Positions 36,315 through 47,427 of a stretch of 64,000 bases of DNA are shown one piece after another; position 1 is the first letter of the stretch, and the number at the start of each line of letters is the position of its first letter. The position numbers were made by a program, and so were the translations under genes. The notes under the pieces are model-generated. The model was not told the origin of the DNA, ran no database searches, and was given only the letters and a program-made list of their open reading frames with translations. Origin of the DNA: Shinisaurus crocodilurus (taxonomy: Eukaryota > Chordata > Lepidosauria > Squamata > Shinisauridae); assembly GCA_021292165.1 (NCBI GenBank), contig CM037876.1, positions 209,439,825 to 209,503,824 of the forward strand, read 5' to 3'.

Positions 36315-36578
36315 ATCTTGTTACAGCTAACATCGACAGTGAAATCCAGCATCATTTGAGCTCCGCAAGTGCCGCATTTTCTCGAATGAAACATAGAGTG
36401 TTCGAGGATCGGGATATTTGTAAGAAGACCAAAACACTGGTTTATGAAGCCATTGTATTACCAACTTTATTGTATGCCTGCAAAACATGGACTATCTATA
36501 AACGTCACTTCCACCTCCTTGAAAGGTTTCATCAACGTTGCCTCCGGTGCTAGCAGTAGCACACTGTTGGATCCTTCC

Positions 36579-36645
36579 AAGGATGCTGGACTAGTTGGAC
36601 ACTTGGTCTGGAATAGCAGGGCTCTCCATATGCTCATTCTTAGAA
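36579..36645 (+). mobile_element. CR1 LINE 3' end, right part
   Basis: AAGGATGCTGGACTAGTTGG and TCTGGAATAGCAGGGCTCTC continue the CR1 sequence left at 33752, equivalent to 18596-18650. Confidence 0.7.
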
Positions 36646-38336
36646 ATGACAATCTAAAATAGTTAACATTCCCCGAGGATATTTCAACAAACATGCTTGA
36701 AAGAAGTATATGTTTTCCTCTATGCCATTTACATTGCTCACTAATTGGAAGAACTATACTGCTGTGCTGAGGGCATTTCCAGACTAGTAGCATATAATTA
36801 CACAGATAACGTGATAATTAGTAAGGGCTGGTCCACAAATTATGTTTGCCATGTGGACTCCATTGAAAACAGTGCAAGTAGCCCCCTTCCCTGCTGTAAT
36901 GTCCAGGAATACTCACTGCACGGATCAGGTCATCATGATGGGTATTTTCCTGGCCATGATCCACATAATTCATTGGTCCTAGTGGGGGGGGGTAGTAGGG
37001 TAACTTACACTGTAATGTCACTGATCCACACAATAAGTGCTCCTACTGGTGAAGGGAATGACTTGCCACAGAAGAATGGTTTGGGCTGCATTCCTATGGC
37101 AAATATGACATGTAGCCTGACTGTGGCATATTCAACTCCCCTTTCCCCAGCAAACATGCTGCTACAGGACGATCCAAATGTCTGTCTCCAAGTTAGCATT
37201 GTGGGGAAAGTTGTGAAGAAAGAAATTGAGGGGTCTCAGCATTCAAACTGAAATTAGCAGTTTCTGGGTAAATGTGATTCTTCTCTCCCCCCACCTCCCC
37301 AACTAGTACTTTCACTGCAATTGATGGTCTGTGACATTACTGACGATCTAATTCTATACCATCACAACCACCACCCCTGAATCTAATGATGCTGAAGTTG
37401 TTTACTACCTAGTTCCCAGTTCCTTATTTGTACAAAACTTCAAAAGAGAGCTCTATCAGTAAAATGAATAAGAACCTAATATTTAAATCAGGGGTGGGAA
37501 ATTTCATGAGGGCTGAAGGGCAGTGTGGGGTGCATGTTGCACACCCCTACTTTAAATGAACCTGCACCACAAACTAAGTTTAGCGCTACTCCGTATCATA
37601 TATCTCCATGATCGATTCGAGAGACTGTCCCCTTCAAAATAAACAACAATGATCTCCAATCAAAACAGTAATTTTTGCACAACACACATTAAAGTGTGAT
37701 CACCCCTGATGACAATGACCAATAAGGAACTGGGGCTATGCACCCCACAATAAGCTTTGGGCCACCACAAATAATGCACCCTCACATCCAGGTGTCCGCT
37801 ATCAGATGGCACTGAATCGTGTCCATCCCAAAGCTTTATGTACACACGGCACTGTCAAGCATGCTGCACATGCCAATAATAGCCAAAATAGACCCCCAAA
37901 GGATGGCATTATCTGGCCCAAAGGTTTCTGGTTGCTGCACAGTCAGTCCCGAAACCTCCCACCAGTTTCTGCAACAATACCACTCAGGTTCATTCGAGGC
38001 TGGCTGTGCTGCTTGCTGTACATCCAGCTCCAAACTTTTTGATACAGAGTGGGGTGGGCTTAACTCCTCTCCCCACACTCTACTACTCAGGCTGGAGCCC
38101 TCCCCTATCAACATCCTACCAGTACTTCCCTTTCCCCAGTAATTGTTTTGGGAGTGAAGGGTGGCTGAGTCTAGCATCCACATTTTTAAAAGAGGGGGAC
38201 AAAGGGATTCCCATTTCCCAGCTGTTGTGTATGTTCCATGTTGAGCCTCTAGAGGGCTTCTGCTGCCTCTGTGTATATCACTGAGAAACATCGTAGGAGT
38301 CTTCCTTTTGTTGGTCATCTTCAAGCTCTCAGGTTT
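36646..38336. other. No gene recognised
   Basis: The 168-residue frame at 36745-37251 has no domain signature. Short inverted segments suggest old foldback DNA near 36812-37035. Confidence 0.35.
37491..37549. mobile_element. Very short hAT-like remnant (about 60 bp)
   Basis: CAGGGGTG and CACCCCTAC ends flanked by TTTAAAT. Probably an internal deletion product. Confidence 0.45.
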
Positions 38337-38734
38337 GCCTAGGTCAGGGGTCCTCAAACTTTTTAAACAGGGGGCCAGTTCATTGTCCCTCAGACTGTTG
38401 GGGGGCCAGACTATAGTTTGAAAAAAATATGAACGAATGGATCAAGTAAAAAAAAAAAGGACCCGGGTCCTTTTTTTTTACTTGATAAAATGGAGTTATT
38501 ATAAATTAATAATAAATTAATTATAAATTAATTTGCTGTCTAAAATTGAAATACATTAAATTTTAAAAAGGTATAGAAAGGCTTGATTTGCACACTGCAC
38601 ATATCTTATTTGTAGTGCAAAAAAACAGGAAAAAACAATACAATATTTTTAGTATGAGTGATGAGCAGTATTTACCAGCCACAGAGCTGGTGGTCCACAT
38701 CCTGCAACTTTGTTCCACATAAATGTGCATAAGA

Positions 38735-38838
38735 TTGCAGCCTTACACCCTCATCTTATGCATGTCTACTTGGAAGTAAGTTTCACTGAATTCAAGGAGA
38801 CTTTCTCCCCAGGTAAGTTTACAAAGGATCACAGCCTT
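38735..38838 (+). repeat. Dispersed palindromic repeat, copy inside hAT copy 1
   Basis: TGCATGTCTACTTGGAAGTA...CCCCAGGTAAGTTTAC. The donor consensus lies at 38810-38818. Two further degenerate units follow near 39225-39260 and 39300-39440. The equivalent in hAT copy 2 has its donor at 50800-50808. Confidence 0.78.
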
Positions 38839-38894
38839 AAAAGTACAAACCAATTCCCTGGGGTAGGCCAGGAAGACCTGGTACCCAGAAAACA

Positions 38895-39150
38895 TAGTGA
38901 GAGCCAGTGTGGCATAGTGGTTACCGGTAGTTAGAGTGCTTGACTGGGACTTGGGAGATCCGGGTTCTAGTCCCTACTCAGCCATGAAGCTCACTGGCTG
39001 ACTTTGGGCCAGTCACTGACTCTCAGTTTTAACCTACCTCACAGGGTTATTGTGAGGATAAAATGGAGAGGAGGAAGATTATGTAAGCCACCTAGTGTTC
39101 CTTGCTGGAAAAAAGGCAGGATATAAATATGACAAACAAATTAATAAATG
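38895..39150 (+). mobile_element. tRNA-derived SINE inside hAT copy 1
   Basis: The pol III A box TGGCATAGTGG is at 38910-38920 and the B box GGGTTCTAGTCCC at 38962-38974. The body CACAGGGTTATTGTGAGGAT and an AT-rich 3' end GGCAGGATATAAATATG follow. This matches the common squamate tRNA-SINE architecture. Confidence 0.88.
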
Positions 39151-39647
39151 GTGCGTACAACTGAAATGATTGTCATTTCAGTCACCTCAATGGCACCAGA
39201 TTGTTTTCTAGATGTTTTGTAGCCTGATCCTAAGGATTTTTACTCAGAAGTAAGCCTTACTGATTTAAATGGGAATTATTGTAAGTGGCTTGTGTTTTCA
39301 GCCAGGCCCAGCAATCCTAAACATGTTTGCTTGGAAGTATAGCCCAATTAAGTTCAATGAGGCTTGCTGCAAGTAAGTTTGCATGGGATTATAGCCCTGT
39401 AGCCAGACTTTTATGCAGGTGTACTCAGAAGTACGCTTACTCAGAAGCTCAATGGGGGCAATGCATACGAATGGAACCATAACCTCATGGCCTTCTACAG
39501 GTTTAATATATTCTTGCATTTATTGAAAGCAATTTTAATAATAAGACATCACTCTGGATTACAAACAAATCTTTAATGAAAAGAACACTGTATTTTTTGT
39601 ACATACTGTGTCTCTGGGGGAAGGGGAGGAGGGGCAGCTGAGCATGC

Positions 39648-40010
39648 GGGCAGCAGCGCTGCAGCCAGCGTCTCTCCGATGGCGGAGGCGCAGCTGATCC
39701 AGCGGCAGCGGGGCGCTTGCCGCCAGGAGCCCGGGCAGCAGCGCTGCAGCAAGCGTCTCTCCGATAGCGGAGGCGGCGGGGCACGAGCTGCCCGGAGCCC
39801 AGAAGGGGAGGCATCAGCGTCTCAGCCAGCGTCCTTCCAATGGCAGAGGCGCAGCTGATCTGGCAGCAGCGGGGAGCGAGCCACCCAGAGCCCTGCAGGG
39901 CGGGCATCAGCGCCTCAGCCAGCTTCTCTCCGATAGCGGAGGCGTGGCAGAGCCGCCCGGAGCCCGGGCAGCAGCACCGCAGCCAGCGTCCTTCCAATGG
40001 AGGATCCTCT
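39648..40010 (+). repeat. GC-rich tandem array (units about 64-93 bp) inside hAT copy 1
   Basis: Five units anchored at 39650, 39735, 39811, 39904 and 39968 share GGGCAGCAGCG...CAGCCAGCGTC...CCGATGGCGGAGGCG with small changes. The long open frame across it is a product of repeat composition. The same array recurs at 51638-52000 in copy 2. Confidence 0.85.
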
Positions 40011-41299
40011 CCTCTTCCAAAAACTTTGTAAACACTTTGTAAAAACTTTGCTTACCTCTCTAGACTGGCTGCTGATGCTGCCGCTGCCACCACCACAACA
40101 ACTTGGGCCCCTCCTCCTCCTTGAGTTGCTCACGTGGCCTCCTGCTGATCTCATTCCCCCTCCCCATTCTCCTCCCTCTTCAGAGCGTCAGGCTGAGAGA
40201 GACGCTACGAAGCAGCAGCAACTTTTGCCCGAGGCAATTCTTTTCCTTTCTTTTCTCCTCCTCTAGAGTAGGCTAAATCGGCCTCCTGCTGATCTCATTC
40301 CCCCTCCCCATTTCCTCCTTCTTCAGAGCGTCAGGCTGAGACGCTACTCCTGTAGCGAAGCAGCAGCAACTTTTGCCCGAGGCAATTCTTTTCCTTTCTT
40401 TTCTCCTCTCCTCTAGAGTAGGCTAAATCGGCCGCCGGGCCGGATGAAAGGACCCGCCGGGCCGGGTCCGTCCCGCAGGCCGTAGTTTGAAGACCCCTGG
40501 CCTAGGTCAATCTTTTAGCAGGCTGGCCAACATAATGTAGATTAATATCACCACTTATTTAATTATGTTTTTATTTGGGCATTTCTAGCCCACCTTTCTA
40601 CGATAATATTAAACTCAAGGTAGCTTGCAATTAAAAATATAAATCATAACAAAAATTAAAGGCAAACCCAACAATAAAAAACAAATAACAGTAAACACAC
40701 ACATCATACAACTTAAGTAACTCTCTCTCTCTTTTGTGTGTGTGCCAACTCTGAGAAACAAATGAAAGGATGAATTCAACACAGAGCAAATTATACCTAT
40801 TTTCCTCACCCATTTCCTTTTGCCAGGTTGCTTAGTGACAAAGAGACCCACTTCATTCAGAGTGGGTATTAATATAGAGCATTTCCTGCCCACTTATGCT
40901 AGTCACCTAGTCTCAATTCACTGGATATTTAGCTCCAGCTTCTTCTAATTCATAACTTCTGTATTCGGATGATATATTTGTATGGTAGCACCCCTTATCT
41001 TTGTGCATATGTTGGGGGGGGGTTCAAGTCTTGCATACTCAGATTTTCATCCTATGATGGTCTCCATGTAAAAAGCAGAAAAAATAAAAATGCCAGCCGG
41101 GAATGGAGTGTGAGTGTGTGAACTGCACAAAATAGATGTGTGCTTGGATGTACCTCTGTCCCCTTATCAATAATATGCCTAATTTGTGAGGAGACCCTAC
41201 AAAGGCACAGAAAGTTATCAAGGAAGATGTGGATGCCCCTCTACTACCAGCACATTCTGCTCACATTCAATATGGGTTTAGATTAGTAGAAGGCACATT

Positions 41300-41405
41300 C
41301 GTATTGTATTTATTTATTTATTTATTTATTATATTTGTTCACCGCCCATCAGCCAAAAGGCTCCCTGGGCGGTTTACAAAGATAAACAGGATAAAAGCAA
41401 TAATC
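41300..41405 (-). mobile_element. L2-like LINE 3' tail, minus strand
   Basis: (TTTA)n followed by CACCGCCCATCAGCC and CTCCCTGGGCGGTTTACA is the reverse complement of the GGGCGG...(AATA)n terminus at 48601-48660. Confidence 0.7.
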
Positions 41406-41474
41406 TTAAAACAATCATTTTTATCATTCCAATCAAAAGGACCCCTCCCTCCTTGTGCCTACCTTCTCACCACC

Positions 41475-41740
41475 ATGGTCACTAGCTGCTATTGCTCATC
41501 CTCATCAGTGCTACCACTTGCTTGTTTGACAGGCAGAGAGCCAGTGAGCCAAGTAGGCAGTGGCATTGACTGCTCTCCCTTCTCACCACCATCACCATTG
41601 TCTGGGCCAGAGCGAGAGGCAGGTGAACAAGCAAGTTGTAATGGTGAAGAGGAGGAGCAAGTCCAGGGGGCTCTTGTCAGTGGGCCCCTGCTGGGGTGTG
41701 GGCACTCGGCAGGTGCCCAACCATGCCCATCCATGACGCC
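41475..41740 (+). repeat. Unclassified dispersed repeat, copy 2
   Basis: This is the counterpart of 1098-1350 in opposite orientation, with clear similarity throughout and small gaps. Confidence 0.75.
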
Positions 41741-44277
41741 AGCCATGGCTCTATTCCTAATCTGGTCCAACCCCATGGCATTTACATTCCCAGTTTGCCT
41801 CATTGTTTCTAGGCCTCCAACACCTAGTGACTTCCCTGCTTCTTTATTTGGCAACTGTAACTTCCCAACCTCCCTCCCTCCCTCTTCCTGTGCCAACTTC
41901 CTGGTTCTATCTATTTAGTGTAGTAGTTGCTGGTACAAGTTCAACTGGCTTAATCTAATCAACTTTCCCATTCTGTATCAAAGCCATATATTTTGTGAAC
42001 TTACATATTTTGTAATTAAACTTATATTATTTTGATTCAAGCCTTAGTGTAAGTTCAGTAGCTAATATCGTCTTGGTAGAAGTGGAAAGCACAACCTCCT
42101 CGTGGTGCACCTCACCTCTAGACCCAAGATCTATATGTACATGATCAGATGCACATGTACAGTTGTATTTTGCGTTGTAACATGACTGTAGACATGTAAC
42201 ACAAGGGTGGCAGCCCACACTGGGAGTCAGTAGCTTGGAGGGAGATGAGCTGCATCTGGAGCTATGCATCAAGAAAAGCTCCTTACAGATTTTTAGTTTT
42301 AAACACACACCATATGACCCTGTGAAGGCCCAAGTCCTGTGAAAGCATAGCAGGAGGGATCATGTCCCTTCAGCTGGTGTAGCCCAGAGGCATGTCCCTG
42401 TACCTGAAGCAATTCAGAAGCTGCCATGTAGCACAAGTAAAGTCCTCTTGGGCCCACAAAATTGTATGGTTATTGGATCTTCGTCCATATTACCAATACA
42501 TTGTTTTACATTGTTAGCTTCTTCATTCATGATCAGTTAACTTCTGCATCATGACTATGTCCCATACTCTTCATGTTTATTATAAAATGTCTTTGATGGA
42601 GATTAGTTATTATTTCATAAGTGCATGCTTCAGCTTACTAAAATACTTGCCAGACAGATCATGTAATGAGTTTTCAAATAAGTATAATAGAAAAATAGGA
42701 TAGGAAATGGAAAATAAATACGATGTAATTACTGTTGACTAAGCACAACACTAATTTTGTGAAGCTCCAGCCCATAAGTGAAACATTGTAGGATAGTCAA
42801 TATCCCCACATAATAATGATTTAATGGTATTTAGTGGCTAAACGAAATGTGCAGCCATTTTATTTGAGAAACAAATAATATAAAAGACATCTGCTCAGCT
42901 AATAGTACAAGGGAGTAATTATCACTAAGCCTTCTGAAGCACAAATGGAATTAGCTTTATTAAGTTTTCACTTGATTATTATCATTGTAACTGAATGACT
43001 CAATATGCAAATTTAAACCTAAGACAAATATAAATCTAAGGAGCCACGGAAATATAGAATTTATACTGATTCTGAAGAAATCATATGAAGTGTTAAGCTC
43101 AAGCAATTTGTTAGATCTCCTTCTTTTTCATTTAGCAATTCAAATCAGCTATTATAGAATTGTGAATATGTTACCAGAGTAGATTAATGCTTCTTTAAAT
43201 ATATATTAGTGATACAAATAATTTCTAGTAAGTTGTTCTGAAAGAATACAAATGGGTAAATATAGGGGTTAGAATAGAAGCCTCTATTCTAATAATTTCT
43301 TATGAAGTTGAAGTAGACACTGAGCACCTATGTCCCCATTAATTTCAATGGTGGCAATAGATGTGCATATACATTTCTTTGTCCACACAAATCTGTTCCA
43401 TCTATTTAAATAAATGGGCTAGCCTATGCTTGCATCCACTCTGTGTCTGCATCAATTAACACATGGGGCTCTGGCTTGGAGCAAGAGGCTTACTGCAGAG
43501 AAGCAGTCTGGAAAAATGGTTAGTGGAATTCAGCACAAACTACAACTATTCCAACTAACTTGTACTTGTAATAAATAGTATTTTATAGTATTGTATTTTA
43601 TTCTTTTAGCTTTTCGTAATCCACCCAGAGAACATAGGTTTTGGGGTGATTAAAAATATAATACAGAAATAAATAATATATAAACATTTTCAAGATATAT
43701 CAGCAAAGTAACACAGTCAACAGACTTTCACTGTTCATTTGGCGGTTATAGTGATATGTATAGGTACTACATAAGCTTGTTTAATTGTATATGTGAGATT
43801 CAGCTCATCCAGAAAATAGAAGTAGGCACATATTTTAGTAGATGAAGTAGTACTTTTTAATTCAGGAAAATATAATCTTAATTCAAATAAAACAATACAA
43901 AACTTCTCTAAAGCTCAGTGTTTGTATTAATAACCCTATTTATTAAATTGCCTGCATTGTCAATCAGCTTGACAAGCCTCTATTTTTTAAAGTAGGAATG
44001 AAAGGTGAAATATGTATATAAGTGCTTTAAATTACAGAACAGACCTCTACACCCTGCTGACCTATTCTATTATAGAGAATGCTCACATACAGAATCTATT
44101 TTTGGCCTGTTATATGGAAAAGAAGCTATGCAGATTGAAAAGGAAGGGTGAATACAATGTACTTGAATGTTTCTCTTGACTCCACCTTTAACTATAGTGT
44201 ACAGTTGATTGATTCACCAGCTGCAATATGTTGTTTGTACACCCACACACTAACATCGCACTGCTCATTTATACAAT
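41741..44277. other. Unique-looking AT-rich DNA
   Basis: No ORF, repeat or RNA gene is supported, apart from a weak L2-like tail near 43610-43680. Confidence 0.4.
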
Positions 44278-44770
44278 GACTGGGTTCACACAACACAACA
44301 AGCAATAGTGCTTTCTTACCATTGCTCATTCCCCAGGTCATGTGAACCCAGTCGTGGTGACTGACCATGGTGACTTATCGTGGTTGTCAACCATGATAAG
44401 ACACAATAGTCTGTTCTAGGGTTTGTTTGTACCACGATGGCTTGTTGTGTTGTCTGAACCTGGACAACATGACCCATCATGCATGGTACCATCCCCAGAA
44501 CAAGCAAGCTGCTTGGCAAGAGCGGACGTTGCCGCTCTTGCCAAGTGGCTGGCCCCAGAGCATGGCTGACAGCTGCCCTCAAAGTGCCCAAATGGCACTA
44601 GGAGGCAGCTGTCAGAGGCTTCTTTTGCCTCTGCTTCAGAGCAGATCAGGCACACCCACCTCCTCCTATGGAGTAGACCTCTTGAAGAGGAGGTGGGAGG
44701 CGGTGATCTGCTTACAGGTGGGGGACGAGCTGAAGGGGGGGATAAGCCACAGATAAGCCACAGGTTTATC
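44278..44770. mobile_element. Hairpin-array foldback element
   Basis: It starts GACTGGGTTCACACAACAC, with a first reverse match CATGTGAACCCAGTC at 44340-44354. Hairpins lie at 44512-44545 (14-bp perfect arms) and 44566-44615 (12-bp outer and 6-bp inner AGTGCC/GGCACT arms). CTTGGCAAGAG is shared with 3535. Confidence 0.6.
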
Positions 44771-45227
44771 TTTTTAAAAATAGTGCCTATGCCTATTTTT
44801 TGCCAGATTAGCAAAATTATTGGCTTAGAACCAAAGATGTGTGAGCAGAATTCTGCTCACACAATTGGATTTTCCTGTAGCCCCTTGAAAAGCCACACCT
44901 GAGAGTAAGAGGACACTCTGTAATGGTGTGGGATGTGGCATAGTGGATGCAGTGGGAGAGGTGACTGGACAAAAAAATTGGGTTGGCACCTTGCGCCATC
45001 ATGTGTCTTCTGGTCATGCAAGGTCACCTTTGGATCCAAGTCACATTTGGGGGGCAGAATTACATGCCCTGTGCTTTAATTTGACTTCTCATTCATCTAT
45101 GTATAGCCATGGCAAGTGCCTTAAAACAGTATCCACACTTTCTGGATAGGGATCAGATTAATTAGTATAGTCCCACTACCTACATTAGTCTGTTGTGATA
45201 TAAGGGCTTTAGGTAAGAGTTGTTTAT

Positions 45228-45432
45228 TTTACTTATTTATTACATTTATACCCCGCCTTTTTTCCTGCAAGGAACTCAAGGCGGCTTACGTAATCCTCCC
45301 CTCTCCCTTTTATCCTCACAACAACCCTGTGAGGTAGGTTAGGCTGAGAGTCAGTGACTGGCTCAAAGTCACCCAGTGAGTTTCATGGCCGAGCGGGGAC
45401 TAGAACCCAGATCTCCTGAGTTCCAGTCTTTT
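45228..45432 (-). mobile_element. tRNA-derived SINE, 5'-truncated
   Basis: On the minus strand the B box (GGGACTAGAACCC on plus, 45396-45408), the CACAGGGTTGTTGTGAGGAT body and the CGCC/TAAATGTAATAAA 3' end are present. The A-box end is missing. Confidence 0.85.
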
Positions 45433-45554
45433 TGCCTCTTTCAGTACTGTCTCATCATGCATGCTTGTGTGACATTTCTGGAAGCAAGCAATGCAAGTTC
45501 CAGAATGTTGGGGGCCCTTGGGCATGGCACCATCACTGCCCCCCTCACCTGGAA

Positions 45555-45785
45555 GAGGTGATATTTATTTATTTATTTGATTTGTACCCCACCTTTCAAC
45601 CCAAAATATGGCACTCAAGGCAAGATGTGCGAACCAAAAATCCTCTCATGCAGCCTCTGACTTTCTTTCTTATTTATTTGTTTTAATAAAGCATGTTTAT
45701 TTTACTCTTCGGCCAAAAAGGCTTCCAGAGCAGCTTACATACAATCAATAAAAACAAGACAGTCTCTGGCCACAGGCCTACAATT
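45555..45785 (-). mobile_element. Two L2-like/SINE-type 3' tails, minus strand
   Basis: TTATTTATTTGATTTGTACC CACC-type ends appear at 45563-45630, and GGCCAAAAAGGCTTCCAGAG with GCAGCTTACA at 45710-45745. These are degenerate 3' termini of the L2 group. Confidence 0.45.
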
Positions 45786-46019
45786 GAAAAAGATATGGCA
45801 TGAAAGGAAAAAGGAATGTGGAGAGAAGAAGGAAAAAAGCAAATTGTCTTTCAGCAGGGCTGGTGGAATGGCTCTGCTTCCCATCTCATCTCCCTGCTGC
45901 TGCTGCCTCACACAAAGACTTGGTGCCACATGCAAAGTGAGACTGGCAGTGCTGTTGGGGTGGTGGGACCTATATTGGTTTTAGGGCTCCATCAAATGTC
46001 TAACCTCTCTATCCTCTGG

Positions 46020-46095
46020 AAAGAGCTTTGGAATACAGTTTATGACTGGCCAGACGGGCGATTCAAAAATATAATAAAATAAATAAAATAAATGA
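46020..46095 (+). mobile_element. L2-like LINE 3' tail, plus strand
   Basis: CTGGCCAGACGGGCGATTCA followed by (AAAT)n resembles 48620-48660. Confidence 0.6.
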
Positions 46096-46904
46096 CAGAA
46101 TTAGATTGTGTGATAATCTACTATGCACAACTATTTACACCCTGCTGCATGCTGCTACTGTTCAATGTAAAGCTTTGGTTGTAGGAAACTTTTTTTTTGG
46201 TAAATACATTTTACTCTACTATGACAAAAACAGCTTTTTGTGACAGAGTGTACTGGGCTATGCCACAAAGGTGCTGATCCACTTGCACCACCTTACCACC
46301 AACAGCCAATTCTGCCCAGCAAAATCAGTCCACCCCACATCTTGGAAGACTGCACAAGGATGGAGTCAGCTGAGATGGCCAGAGAGACAGAGAGGGCTAG
46401 AGCAGCCAACGGGAGCTGTGACAGTAGTTGGCTTTTATACTCATTTTGTCATTCCTTCCCCAGGATGGAGGAGAGAGCAGCACAGAAAAGGGAGAGATGG
46501 TCCTCCTAGCCAGCCTGTGAACACAAGCCAGGAGGGAGGCGGAGGAGCAGAGAACACCCAGCCTGCTAGTTCTGGGAGAGGTGACAAGGTGAGCGACACC
46601 ACCCAACTGTCCTGGGACTCTAGCAATTTTTCTTTCAGCACTCTGTGGGAACAACAGTGAGAGGTGACAGACTGCAACACTTCACCTAATCTCTGAGGGG
46701 CAAAAAGTGAAGTAAGCCAAAGAGTGAGTCATCCTGTGAATATTGGCATTGTAAGTACAATGAATATCCTCTGATATCTGATGCGCCTCGTGACTCCTTC
46801 AGAGCAACTGTAAAAACAATTTAAATCTGTATTATCTCAAAAATATATGAGAGAAAAATACATTTTTGAATCTTGGGAATACCTCTGCAATAAACCAACT
46901 TCAT

Positions 46905-46995
46905 TTGGGCTGCAATCCTATATCCACTTACCTGGGAGTATGCCCCATTGAATTCAGTGGAACTTACTTCTGAGCAGGACATATATAGGCCTGAA
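46905..46995 (-). repeat. Dispersed palindromic 80-bp repeat, minus strand
   Basis: GGGCTGCAATCCTATATCC ACTTACCTGGGAG...GGAACTTACTTCTGAGCAGG. The donor consensus is on the minus strand (46926-46934). Confidence 0.8.
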
Positions 46996-47427
46996 CTGTT
47001 AATCTTATTTTATTAGCCATACTAATCTAAATACAATTGTACAGCCAAAGCATTTTTCCAGAGAGTACTTAGTACTCCAAAGAGTACTTAGTACTCCAAA
47101 GAGTACTTAGAACCTTTAAGGATCCAATACTTATAGAAATTAGTGGCAAAACCTTGTTATCAGGGTAGCATCTGTATGCTCTTCCGTTTATCTTTGCTTT
47201 GTCAAAATTCTGGCCTATTCTGCTTTTGTATATATAGGTACAAAGGCAGTTCTTATAGTGTCTCTTGAAGGTGATTGTTTAACTATTATATCCATTCCCC
47301 TCTTCAGAGTTATTATGGATGTATGAATAGAAGATATGACAAACCACAGAGGGTGTATAGGATTGCCAGGGTACAAGCTCTCTGTTGACAGAGACAAAGG
47401 GGTGCCCACACCCTCTATTCAGCAGGC
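46996..47427. other. Nothing recognised except a local tandem repeat
   Basis: AGAGTACTTAGTACTCCAA is repeated about 2.5 times at 47062-47112. Confidence 0.6.

Larger units (their letters stand above)
34577..36547 (+). mobile_element. LINE copy D, inverted 5' part containing the RT catalytic motif
   Basis: On the plus strand this encodes YRTDGKLFNLSRLKAKSKV, the catalytic LQYADDNVVSAHSEDDLQ and LGLSLNIKKTKVLHQ. A GC-rich insert at 34962-36314 interrupts it. It then resumes through DICKKTKTLVYEAIVLPTLL to FHQRCLR. The inverted order relative to 33937-34498 is the signature of twin priming. GGTGCTAGC at 36546-36554 repeats the sequence at 33928-33936 as target duplication. Confidence 0.85.
33753..36578. 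mobile_element. Palindromic MITE split by LINE copy D
   Basis: The left arm GGAAGGATCC...GTGCTACTGCTAGCA...TAGCAGAAACC (33753-33860) is matched in reverse by CACTGGTTTCTGCTAGCC...GGTGCTAGC at 33900-33936, and by AGTAGCACAC...GGATCCTTCC at 36555-36578. Removing the LINE restores a continuous imperfect palindrome of about 200 bp. Confidence 0.8.
38345..40499. mobile_element. Non-autonomous hAT element, copy 1 (2155 bp), TSD GCCTAGGT
   Basis: The ends are CAGGGGTCCTCAAACT and AGTTTGAAGACCCCTG. Exact 8-bp duplications GCCTAGGT lie at 38337-38344 and 40500-40507. Internal features are a long perfect palindrome around 38433-38488 centred on ACCCGGGT, a tRNA-SINE (38895-39150), the splice-donor repeat, a GC-rich roughly 80-bp tandem array (39648-40010), and a 3' segment of about 150 bp present twice in tandem (about 40140-40433). 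No transposase ORF is present. The ends recall Charlie/OposCharlie-type hAT families, from memory. Confidence 0.92.

Noticed and set aside
36745..37251. 168-residue open frame as a possible gene
   Set aside because: No domain, no codon bias, no splice context, and local inverted segments suggest foldback repeat DNA.
38910..38974. Pol III A and B boxes as a tRNA gene
   Set aside because: No cloverleaf with acceptor stem can be formed, and the body and AT-rich tail are those of a SINE also seen at 50884, 45228 and 19655.
39503..39997. A 164-residue open frame repeated at 51493-51987
   Set aside because: Conservation between the two sites reflects recent transposition of the whole hAT element. 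The frame translates a GC-rich tandem array and has no domain.
39648..40010. Regular repeats as a CRISPR array
   Set aside because: Units are 64-93 bp, degenerate and contiguous without unique spacers, in a vertebrate transposon.
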